From [Actinomadura] parvosata subsp. kistnae (GTDB taxonomy: Bacteria; Actinomycetota; Actinomycetes; Streptosporangiales; Streptosporangiaceae): a stretch of DNA of 64,000 nt. The notes beneath the pieces were generated by a model, which ran no database searches, was not told the origin of the DNA, and worked only from the letters and a program-made list of their open reading frames with translations. Where the stretch lies: assembly GCF_900323885.1 (NCBI RefSeq), contig NZ_OOHJ01000022.1:558001-622000 (forward strand), written 5' to 3'. This document shows, in pieces, positions 40,382-47,517 of this stretch. Within the stretch, counting starts at the first letter, position 1; every line of letters begins with the position of its first letter. The translations under genes and the position numbers were made by a program.

Positions 40382-40420
40382 GCCGCGCCTCCGCTCGGCG
40401 AGCCTTACCTCTCCCCGCCT

Positions 40421-40435
40421 CAGAACTTTGTTCTG
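40421..40435. promoter_or_regulatory. Perfect palindrome upstream of the mycothiol-type enzyme gene
   Basis: CAGAAC-TTT-GTTCTG, 14 bp before the ATG at 40450 and in the only AT-rich part of the gap. Probably an operator; the binding protein is unknown. Confidence 0.5.
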
Positions 40436-40449
40436 TAGTGTGGTAGGAC

Positions 40450-41178
40450 ATGACGGACATCTTCGATGACCTCCAGGCCGAGTACGAGCAACTCGACGCC
40501 GTCCTCGCCACCCTCACCCCCGCCCAGTGGTCGCACCCATCGGCCGCCACCGGCTGGACCGTCTCCGACGTGGTCCTCCACCTCGCCCAGACCGAAGAGC
40601 TGGCCGCCGCCTCCATCCGGGGCGAGCTGGCCGGCCCGCGGAACCGCGGCGAGGTGGACGCCATGGCCGACAGCGCCGTGGCCGCCGAGCGCGACATCGC
40701 CCCCGCCGATCTCCTGGCCCGCTGGCGGGCGGCGACCGCGTTCATGCCCGCCGCGCTCCGCGCCCACCCCAAGGACAGCCGCCTGACCTGGGTCGCCACC
40801 AGCCTCTCCCCCGCCACCCTGGCCACCACCCGCCTGGCCGAGCACTGGGCGCACGCCCTCGACATCACCGGCCCGCTCGGCCTCGCCTACCCCGACACGC
40901 CGCGGCTGCGGCACATCGCGTGGCTGGGGCATCGCACGCTGCCGTACGCGTTCGAGGTGGAGGGCCTGACGGGCGGGCCCGTCCGCTGCGAGCTGACCGC
41001 ACCCGACGGCGAGGTGTGGCACTTCGGCGACCCGGCCGCGCCGTCCGTCATCACGGGACCCGCGGGCGACTTCTGCCGCGTCGGCGCCCGCCGCCTGAGC
41101 CCCGCCGACTCGGCACTCAAGGCCACCGGCCCCCACGGCCCCCAGGCCCTCACCGTCCTGCGCAACTACGCCTTCTGA
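40450..41178 (+). CDS. DinB-like mycothiol-dependent enzyme family protein (TIGR03084 type)
   Basis: 242 residues. The N-terminal four-helix DinB-like domain has the metal ligands of the mycothiol-dependent maleylpyruvate isomerase family: VLHLAQTEELAAAS and LAEHWAHALDITGP. The C-terminal half is a small alpha/beta domain (EVEGLTGGPVRCELTAPDGE). Its exact reaction is unknown. The stop codon lies in a 23-bp repeat. Confidence 0.82.
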   Translation: MTDIFDDLQAEYEQLDAVLATLTPAQWSHPSAATGWTVSDVVLHLAQTEELAAASIRGELAGPRNRGEVDAMADSAVAAERDIAPADLLARWRAATAFMPAALRAHPKDSRLTWVATSLSPATLATTRLAEHWAHALDITGPLGLAYPDTPRLRHIAWLGHRTLPYAFEVEGLTGGPVRCELTAPDGEVWHFGDPAAPSVITGPAGDFCRVGARRLSPADSALKATGPHGPQALTVLRNYAF

Positions 41179-41268
41179 GCCACCCACTGACCGCCTTCGG
41201 CCTTCTGGACCACCCGCTGACCGCCTTCGGAGTTACCCGCTGACCGCCTTCTGGACCACCCGCTAACC
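41170..41268. repeat. Four 23-bp repeats holding both stop codons of convergent genes
   Basis: Units at 41170-41192, 41200-41222, 41223-41245 and 41246-41268 with a 7-bp partial copy between the first two (core ACCACCCGCTGACCGCCTTC). The + strand stop (41176-41178) is in unit 1 and the marR stop (41263-41265) in unit 4. Confidence 0.92.
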
Positions 41269-41765
41269 GAGCATCCCGCCCAGGCGGCCCTCCAGCATCA
41301 GCAACAGCTCCCCCAGCAGGTCGGCGAGCTCCCGCTCCTTCTCGGCGGGCAGGCCGGCCAGCAGCGCGGTCTCGTACTCGAGCTGCTCCGGCACCAGCCG
41401 CATGATGAACTCCCTGCCCCGCTCGGTGAGCGACAGGTGCGCCACGCGGCGGTCGCGGTCGTCCACGCGGCGGGCGACCAGGCCGATCTCCACCAGCCGC
41501 CGCGCCCGCTTGGTCACGGCGGCCCCGAGGCGAACGTCTCGCGGGCCAGCCTGCCCGGCGTCAGCTCGCCGCCCACCCGGAGCAGGGCGCACAGGAGGTC
41601 GTACTCGGCCCGGTTCACGCCGGCGCGGCCGAGCGGCGCGTCGGCGGCCTGGTGCAGGAGGGCGGTGCAACGGTTGAGCCGGCCGATGACGGCGACGGCG
41701 TCGAGGTCGGCGTCGGGGAGGACCTTCCGCCACTGGCGCAGCGCGACCGCCACGGCGTCCTCCAC
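41263..41765 (-). CDS. MarR-family regulator (frameshifted in the recognition helix)
   Basis: The GTG at 41765, after GGAAGGA, opens a MarR protein: AVALRQWRKVLPDADLDAVA, then NRAEYDLLCALLRVGGELTP. At the recognition helix the frame is lost: LARETFASG runs into a stop, while the adjacent frame continues AAVTKRARRLVEIGLVARRV to the C terminus. One added base in the GGGG run near 41522-41525 restores a protein of about 167 residues. The 97-bp stretch between the stop codons of this gene and its convergent neighbour is filled with repeats. FUSC starts on the same strand upstream, so this regulator may act on itself or on that transporter. Confidence 0.78.
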
Positions 41766-41908
41766 GTGCCCGATCCTTCCTGTGGCTGGGGTGTCCGGTG
41801 GCTTCCGATCGTACGCGCCACCAATCACCTCCGCGCCCGCCACCGCCGCCCCCTCCGCACCCCACCGCCGCACCCGGCCAGCGTCGCGCCTCGGCACCGC
41901 CGTTCCGG

Positions 41909-43702
41909 TCAGGCGGACAGCTGGGCCAGCCGGTGGTGGCCGGCGCGTTCGGCGGCGGCGATGCGCTCCTGTGGCAGCGTCGCGCTCCACCACTCGCCCG
42001 CCGCGACGTCGGCCGCCTCACGCAGCTCCACCAGCGCCCCTCGCAACCGGTCCCGCGCGTCCCTGCCCTCCGTGAGCGGCTCCCCGACCAGCCGTTCCAG
42101 CCGCTCCAGCCCATCTTGTACGCGGGCGGCGGCCCGCCGGTCGGGCACGAGCACGCACGCCAGCAGCCCGGCGGCGGCCCCGAGGCACGTGTCCAGCCAC
42201 CGATCGGCCACGAGCGCCGGCACCGGCCCCGCCCCGGCGAACTCCGTCATCAACATGGCCATCGGCGCCACGAACACGCTCCCCAGCCAGTAGTTGCGGG
42301 TGATCGCCGCCTCCGTCACGAACTGCATGGCCAGCACCGCCACGATCAACGCCACCGCACCCCACCTGGTCACGGGCACGATCACGGTGAACAGGGCGAC
42401 GCCGAGCAGGTTGCCGAGCACGCGCTGGAGGGCACGGCTCCACGACATGGTGGTGTTGGCCGCGAACACGGCCGCCGCCGTCACAACGGCCCAGTACGGC
42501 CGTCCCACGCCGAGCGCCATCGACCCCCACCCCGCCAGCGCCGCACCCGCGAACACCGTCACGACCACCCGCCACCACCGGGCCACCAGCACGAACGGCA
42601 CCCGCCACCGCGCCCCGGCGACCGGAGCAGGCTCAGCCCGCTCGGCGGCGATGCCGTCCAGTTCCGCCCGCTCGGCCGCGTCCGTGCGCGCGTCGCAGAG
42701 CGGCGGCTCGGGGACGGGACGGCCCTTGCGCAGGTCATGCGCCCAGGCCATGAGCACGTCGGCGTCCACCCCGCCACCGGCGCTGGCGGCGGCCGACTCG
42801 GCCCGCACCAGCAACCGCCGCAGCCCGTCGCGCCGATCCCCGGAACGCAGCAACGTCTGCCACGCCCCGTTCACGGCCGCAGCGGCGGCGTGACGCACCT
42901 GGTGATCGTCGCCACCCTGCGTTCGGCGGACGTCGCCGCGAGCGCCAGAAGGCCAAGCCGGGCTTTGCGGGGCGCGAGCGCCAGGAGGCGAAGGCGTACC
43001 TTGCGAGGCGCGAGCGACAGGAGGCCAAGGCGCACCTCCCGGGGCGTGAGCAGGCACAAGCCCGGCCGTCCCTTCCGAACCGCGGGCCTCGTCGCGAGCA
43101 CGCACCAGCCGGGCCGTCGCCTCCAGGGCGCGGGCGACCGCGATGCGCTCGGGCCCGTCCGGACGGACGAGGCCCGGGGCCATCCCGACCACCCAGGCCA
43201 CGATCCCGCCGAGCACCCCCAGCCCCACGTGCAGCGGCACGTCGGCGAGGCGCTGCCCGGGGACGAAAGCGGCGCTGGCGGCGACGAAGGTGAGCACGAC
43301 GTTCCCCGGCGGGCCGATCCTGGTGGCGTCGCAGGCCGCCTTGTGCAGCCCCGCCAGCAGGGCGGCCACGGCCACGCGGATGGCGACGGAGTCGGTGAGG
43401 GCGGCGGTGACGAGGGCGGCGGCGGTGCCGGCCAGCATCCCCAGCACGACCCAGCCGAGCGCCCTGGCCCGCGCGGCGTACGGCAGGCCGTGCCCGTACA
43501 GGGCGCACATCGCGCCGGCGGAGGCGTACAGGGTGAGGTCCAGCCGCCCGGCCGCGAGAAGGGCGAGCAGGACGACGGCGAGTGCGGCCACCCCGCTCAG
43601 GGCGGGCTTGTGCCAGATGTCACCGAGGGGCGCGAGACGCAGCGCGGCTCGGACGGGCAGGCGGACACGGGGCTTGAGCTGGCGAAACGGGATGGCACTC
43701 AC
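41909..43702 (-). CDS. FUSC-family (fusaric acid resistance-like) membrane protein
   Basis: 597 residues: an N-terminal block of about five helices (PALSGVAALAVVLLALLAAG), a large cytoplasmic middle, a second block (LGVGRPYWAVVTAAAVFAAN and following helices) and a soluble tail. This is the FUSC/YccS-like aromatic-acid efflux layout. The middle contains a Pro/Ala/Arg-rich segment (about 215-255) built from a 33-bp DNA repeat at about 42945-43060. Starts at GTG 43702. A partly symmetric AT-rich stretch (TTTA, AGTG-TTT-CACT, TAAA) at about 43710-43735 may be its operator. Confidence 0.82.
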   Translation of the reverse strand: MSAIPFRQLKPRVRLPVRAALRLAPLGDIWHKPALSGVAALAVVLLALLAAGRLDLTLYASAGAMCALYGHGLPYAARARALGWVVLGMLAGTAAALVTAALTDSVAIRVAVAALLAGLHKAACDATRIGPPGNVVLTFVAASAAFVPGQRLADVPLHVGLGVLGGIVAWVVGMAPGLVRPDGPERIAVARALEATARLVRARDEARGSEGTAGLVPAHAPGGAPWPPVARASQGTPSPPGARAPQSPAWPSGARGDVRRTQGGDDHQVRHAAAAAVNGAWQTLLRSGDRRDGLRRLLVRAESAAASAGGGVDADVLMAWAHDLRKGRPVPEPPLCDARTDAAERAELDGIAAERAEPAPVAGARWRVPFVLVARWWRVVVTVFAGAALAGWGSMALGVGRPYWAVVTAAAVFAANTTMSWSRALQRVLGNLLGVALFTVIVPVTRWGAVALIVAVLAMQFVTEAAITRNYWLGSVFVAPMAMLMTEFAGAGPVPALVADRWLDTCLGAAAGLLACVLVPDRRAAARVQDGLERLERLVGEPLTEGRDARDRLRGALVELREAADVAAGEWWSATLPQERIAAAERAGHHRLAQLSA

Positions 43703-43742
43703 CCAGCAAGTTTAGCAAGTGTTTCACTCGTAAAATAACGGA

Positions 43743-44367
43743 TCGTCATTCAGCCACCGCGCCCTCCGGTGCCAGGGCCTGCCGACGTCGCCGCACGGCG
43801 GGGGCCGCGCGCCGCCCTCCGCCAGGACGACCTACGCCGGCCCGCCCCAACCGGCACGGCCCACGCCTGCCCTCCCCACGCCCGCCCTGCCCACGCCCGC
43901 CCTGCCCACGCCCGCCCTGCCCACGCCCGCCCTGCCCACGCCCGCCCTGCCCACGCCCGCCGTGCGCACGCCGACCCACACCAGCACGGCCCACACCAGC
44001 ACGGCCTACGCCTGCACTGCCCGCACAAGCCCACTTCAGCAGGCCCGCAACCTCGCACACCGAGGGCCGCGAGCAGCCCGGTGCGGGCCACGGCGGCGCC
44101 AGCACGGTGTCACCACCGGCTGCGGCACACCGCCCCCGACCGGAAAGGCGGCCCACGACCGGATCTGGCAGCGGCCGTGGGCGATTAGGGCGGCGTGCCC
44201 GGCCGGGACAGCAGGCCGGGGCGACAGCCCGAAGCGACAGCCGGAGCGCCAGACCGGGGCGACAGGCCGGTGCGCCAGGCCGGTGCGCCAGGCCGGTGCG
44301 CCAGGCCGGTGCGCCAGGCCGGGACAGCCACCCGGGGCGTCAAGGCCGGGGGCGGCAGGCTGGGGTG
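43743..44367. repeat. Gene-free region with 15-bp and 13-bp tandem arrays
   Basis: 625 bp between FUSC and hsp20. About 43865-43962 is a run of some seven CCCACGCCCGCCCTG units; about 44262-44325 is a run of five GGCCGGTGCGCCA units lying just after the hsp20 stop. Open frames here yield only Gly/Arg or His/Pro repeats. I see no gene. Confidence 0.75.
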
Positions 44368-44826
44368 TCAGGCGGTGTGGACGGGGATGCGGCGGGGCCG
44401 GGCGGCGTCGGTTTTCGGGAGGCGTACCGTCAGGACGCCGTCCGTCAGGTCGGCGCGGATGCGGTCGGCGTCGACGCCCGCCGGCAGCAGGGTGTGGTAG
44501 GCGAAGCGGCCGACGCGGCGGGTGCGGTAGCGCAGCCAGCCCACCTTCTCCTTCTCCTGGATGCGGCCGGTGATGCGCAGCTCGTTCCCGGCGACCTCGA
44601 CCGTCACGTCTCTGCGCTTGACGCCGGGGAGGTCGATCTCGACGAGGTAGGCGTCGTCGTTCTCGGTGATGTCGGCCGGGGGCGTCCACATGCCCGTCTG
44701 GGTGTCGCCGCCGATCAGTACGCTCATGCGGTGCTGCAGGTGGACGAGCTCGTGCAGCGGGTCCGGCGGCGCGAGGGAGTCGCGGGCAGGACGCAGCGGT
44801 GCCGAGCGCAGCACGGGTAGGGCCAT
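44368..44826 (-). CDS. Hsp20 / alpha-crystallin family small heat-shock protein
   Basis: 152 residues. The alpha-crystallin domain runs from about 45 to 140: DITENDDAYLVEIDLPGVKR, then VEVAGNELRITGRI, and the late DGVLTVRLPK strand. The ATG at 44826 has GGGAG before it. The frame is open to a second ATG at 45009 with an excellent AGGAGG site, which would add 61 basic residues (MPMRAEPFPSEPF...), so a longer form is possible. A HAIR-like element at 45062 suggests control by HspR. Confidence 0.9.
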   Translation of the reverse strand: MALPVLRSAPLRPARDSLAPPDPLHELVHLQHRMSVLIGGDTQTGMWTPPADITENDDAYLVEIDLPGVKRRDVTVEVAGNELRITGRIQEKEKVGWLRYRTRRVGRFAYHTLLPAGVDADRIRADLTDGVLTVRLPKTDAARPRRIPVHTA

Positions 44827-45012
44827 CGTCTTCTCCCTTCGAAGCGTTGTGGTGCGCTTCGTTCCGTCGCGGACAGGTCGTGTCGGAGCAGCGTGCGGGA
44901 CGGTCAGGTCGATCGGGCCGAGGGCACCGCCGGGGTGCCGGCGGGCCGTCCGGCGGAGCGAGGGGGAGCGGAACGGTTCGGAGGGGAACGGTTCGGCGCG
45001 CATCGGCATGGC

Positions 45013-45019
45013 TTCCTCC
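45013..45019 (-). promoter_or_regulatory. Strong ribosome-binding site before an alternative hsp20 start
   Basis: The sequence read leftward is GAGGAGG, a few bases before ATG 45009, which is in frame with hsp20. It is better than the site in front of ATG 44826 and leaves open which start is used. Confidence 0.5.
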
Positions 45020-45061
45020 TCGCTGCTCCTTCCCCAGGTCCCGTTGGGTGGAGGACCGTTC

Positions 45062-45082
45062 CTTGAGTCTCATCGACTCAAC
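45062..45082. promoter_or_regulatory. HAIR element (HspR operator)
   Basis: CTTGAGT-N7-ACTCAAC, one base off the known HAIR consensus CTTGAGT-N7-ACTCAAG bound by HspR in actinobacteria. It lies 53 bp upstream of the alternative hsp20 start and 236 bp upstream of the conventional one. No hspR or dnaK is in this window. Confidence 0.8.
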
Positions 45083-45149
45083 TTACCTACATCCGTACAA
45101 CGAACTAATATGCCTGTCAAATTCCATTGCCGCCGTCGCGGCAGGGCCG

Positions 45150-46073
45150 TCAGGCGCGGAAGTCGGCGGCGTGGTCGCGGGCCCATGCGGCGAAGGTCTG
45201 GGCGGGCCGGCCGGTGAGCTTCTCCACGATCGTGCTGGTCTCGGGGGCGGTCGTCGTGCCCGCGGCCCACGCCCCCATGATGGCCTCCACGCCCATGGCG
45301 GGCATGACCTCGCTCAGCTCCGCGCGCGCCTGCTCGGGAGTCACCTCCTCGACGGGGATCCGCCGGCCGAGGGCCGCCCCAATGTGCTCGACCTGCTCGC
45401 GCAGGGTGAGCGCCTGCGGCCCGTACACGGTGTAGGCCTGCCGCCCGTGCCCCGGCTCGATCAGCGCGGTCACCGCGAGCGCCGCCATGTCGCGCTCGCT
45501 GACGGGCGCGGTCATCGCCTCCGGGTACGGCAGCCGCACCGCCGCGCCGTTCCTGATGGGGCGGCTCCACCACCACAGCGTGTTGGTGGCGAACATGCCG
45601 GGCCGGATGAACGTCCACGACAGGCCCGATTCCTCCAGGGCCGACTCGACGGCGCGGTGCTGCCGCGCGATGGGGTTGCGCGCCGAGCCGGGCAGGACGA
45701 CCGCCGCGGACGACAGCAGCACCACGCGCCGCACCCCCGCGTCGGTGGCGGCCCGGACGAAGCCGTCGATGCCGTCGGGCCTGGCGTAGATGAAGGCGTG
45801 CGTGGCGCCCGCGAGCGCGGCGGGCAGGGTGTCCGGCCGGTCGAGGTCGGCCGCCACCACCTCGACCTCGGCAGCACCGCCCGCCGCACTGAAGGCCGCC
45901 TCACTGATGGCCGCCTCACTGAGGGCCGCCGCGCTGAAGGTCGCGGTGACATCGAGTGGCCGGAGGGTGGCGGGGTTCCGGCTGGTGAGGCGGAGCGGGT
46001 GACCGGCCGAGCGCAGGGCTGCGGCGACGTGGCGGCCGACGTTGCCGCCCGCGCCGAAGACGACCATGACCAT
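45150..46073 (-). CDS. NmrA-like NAD(P)-binding protein
   Basis: 307 residues of the atypical SDR (NmrA/HSCARG-like) type. The Rossmann motif is VFGAGGNVGRHVAAALRSAG; the middle block RVVLLSSAAVVLPGSARNPI and FIRPGMFATNTLWWW match the family. Residues 48-65 hold a small repeat (SEAAISEAAFSAAGG) from 15-bp DNA units. It lies 14 bp downstream of the TetR gene on the same strand, a common pairing in which the TetR protein represses itself and the reductase. Confidence 0.85.
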   Translation of the reverse strand: MVMVVFGAGGNVGRHVAAALRSAGHPLRLTSRNPATLRPLDVTATFSAAALSEAAISEAAFSAAGGAAEVEVVAADLDRPDTLPAALAGATHAFIYARPDGIDGFVRAATDAGVRRVVLLSSAAVVLPGSARNPIARQHRAVESALEESGLSWTFIRPGMFATNTLWWWSRPIRNGAAVRLPYPEAMTAPVSERDMAALAVTALIEPGHGRQAYTVYGPQALTLREQVEHIGAALGRRIPVEEVTPEQARAELSEVMPAMGVEAIMGAWAAGTTTAPETSTIVEKLTGRPAQTFAAWARDHAADFRA

Positions 46074-46087
46074 CGTGGCGAGCCTTT

Positions 46088-46717
46088 CTAGTCTTCGGTG
46101 AGCAGGGTGACGAGCTGGGCGGCCAGCAGCTGCCGCAGCTCCGGTGACAGGGGGTCGGTGCCGAAGAGGTCGCGGACGAACTGCGGCATCGCGATCGGGG
46201 CGAAGACGATCGCGTACGCGGCGAGCACCGCGAAGCGGGGGTCCAGCCCGGCTCGCAGCTCCCCAGCCTCCTGGCGGCGCGCGGCCCGCCGCACGGCCTC
46301 GGCCATGAGTGCCTGGCGCTGCTCGGTCTGCCGCCGGCCGTCGTCCTCGTCGGTGAACGGGCAGTCGCCCAGGGCCTGCCAGATGACGAGCCTGGCCCAG
46401 TCGGGATCGTCGAGCGTGGCGTCGAGGTGGGCGCGGACGGACTCGGCGAACGGGGCCTCGGCGCCGGGGGCGGCGGCCTGGCGTTCCTGCCAGCGCCTGC
46501 GCAGCTCGTCGAGCAGGCCCTGCTTGCCGCCGAAGTGGTAGGTGATGAGCTGGGCGTTGACTCCGGCGCGTGCGGCGATGCCCGCCGTCCTGGCCCCGGA
46601 GTAGCCCTTGGCCCCGAACTCGGCGACGGCCGCGGCGAGGATGCGCTCACGCGTCCGCTCCACCGCGGTTTCCCGCTCCCGGGGCTCCGGTGATCTGCTC
46701 GGCGTCATGCCCGGCAT
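46088..46717 (-). CDS. TetR-family transcriptional regulator
   Basis: About 209 residues. HTH: AAAVAEFGAKGYSGARTAGI then AGVNAQLITYHFGGKQGLLD. The long C-terminal domain includes ARLVIWQALGDCPFTDEDDG and a tail rich in Leu. I chose ATG 46717 since the more upstream ATG (46738) lies inside a palindrome that is probably its own operator. It is followed by the NmrA-like gene and is divergent from the second hsp20. Confidence 0.85.
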   Translation of the reverse strand: MPGMTPSRSPEPRERETAVERTRERILAAAVAEFGAKGYSGARTAGIAARAGVNAQLITYHFGGKQGLLDELRRRWQERQAAAPGAEAPFAESVRAHLDATLDDPDWARLVIWQALGDCPFTDEDDGRRQTEQRQALMAEAVRRAARRQEAGELRAGLDPRFAVLAAYAIVFAPIAMPQFVRDLFGTDPLSPELRQLLAAQLVTLLTED

Positions 46718-46730
46718 CCTAGCCAAAATT

Positions 46731-46750
46731 TCATTCATTCAGATGAATGA
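46731..46750. promoter_or_regulatory. Candidate TetR operator between TetR and hsp20 genes
   Basis: TCATTCA-N6-TGAATGA, perfect over seven bases on each side, 14 bp upstream of the TetR start and about 95 bp upstream of hsp20. It resembles the CATTC/GAATG element at 1599-1616 next to another TetR gene. Confidence 0.6.
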
Positions 46751-46844
46751 GGAAACCTCCTACTCCAGTTTGAGATTTCCTCTCAGCAGAGCTATAACAA
46801 TGAGGGAGTTGGACAGACCCGACATCATCAAAGAGGTGGTGACG

Positions 46845-47276
46845 ATGCTGACCACACTGGACACGATCTTCGACGACCTCGAGCGGCAGTTCGCCCGGCT
46901 GCGGGCCGCCTCCGGCCTGACCTCGACCGCCGCCATGCCGATGGACGGCCTGCGCCGCGCCGACGAGGTGCTGCTGCGTTTCGACCTGCCCGGCATCGAC
47001 CCCGACACCATCGACGTGAGCGTCGATCGCGGGGTCCTGACGGTCTCGGCGCACCGGCAGGAGGCCTACGGCGAGGACGAGCGGCTGTTCATCCGGGAGC
47101 GGCCCATGGGCGACTTCACCCGCCGGGTCTACCTGAGCGAGCACCTGGACGCCGACCACGTCGAGGCGGCCTATCGCGACGGCGTGCTGGCGGTGCGGAT
47201 CCCGGTGCTGGAGACGGCCCGGCCGCGCAAGGTCCAGGTTCTCAAGGGCAACGAGGCCAAGGCGATCGGCGGGTGA
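46845..47276 (+). CDS. Hsp20 / alpha-crystallin family small heat-shock protein
   Basis: 143 residues. The alpha-crystallin domain spans about 35-130: RRADEVLLRFDLPGIDPDTI, DRGVLTVSAHRQEAYGEDER and RDGVLAVRIPVLETARPRKV. The ATG at 46845 has AAAGAGGTGG before it; a promoter-like TATAAC lies at about 46793-46798. It differs clearly from the Hsp20 at 44368 and lacks a good HAIR element, so the two are probably regulated differently. Confidence 0.9.
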   Translation: MLTTLDTIFDDLERQFARLRAASGLTSTAAMPMDGLRRADEVLLRFDLPGIDPDTIDVSVDRGVLTVSAHRQEAYGEDERLFIRERPMGDFTRRVYLSEHLDADHVEAAYRDGVLAVRIPVLETARPRKVQVLKGNEAKAIGG

Positions 47277-47298
47277 GCATGTCCCGGACGCGGTGACG

Positions 47299-47385
47299 GG
47301 CAGGAGGAGCCGGGCGGCCCGGCAGTCCTGGCAGGAGGAGCCGGGCCGCCCGGCAATCTCGGCTTCAGAAGCCGGGCGGCCCGCG
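47299..47385. terminator. Three hairpin-forming repeats downstream of hsp20
   Basis: GCCGGGC-G-GCCCGGC (47309-47323), GCCGGGC-C-GCCCGGC (47340-47354) and a near copy at 47371 sit in a 31-bp tandem repeat that also carries GGCAGGAGGA. They could act as Rho-independent-like terminators, but no T run follows. Confidence 0.45.
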
Positions 47386-47517
47386 CGCCGCACCCCCGCA
47401 GGCTAGGGAAACCCCTAGGTTGTCTCCCGTGGCGACCCTCGCGGCGCCGGTGAAACCGTGCCGGTATTCGAGCGCGGCAGCGACTTCCGCGCGGACGACC
47501 GGAACGGGTGGACGAAG

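Noticed and set aside
46770..46786. Second HAIR element before the 46845 hsp20
   Set aside because: TTGAG and CTCAG half-sites are present but the spacing is two bases short and one half is altered; not a convincing HspR site.
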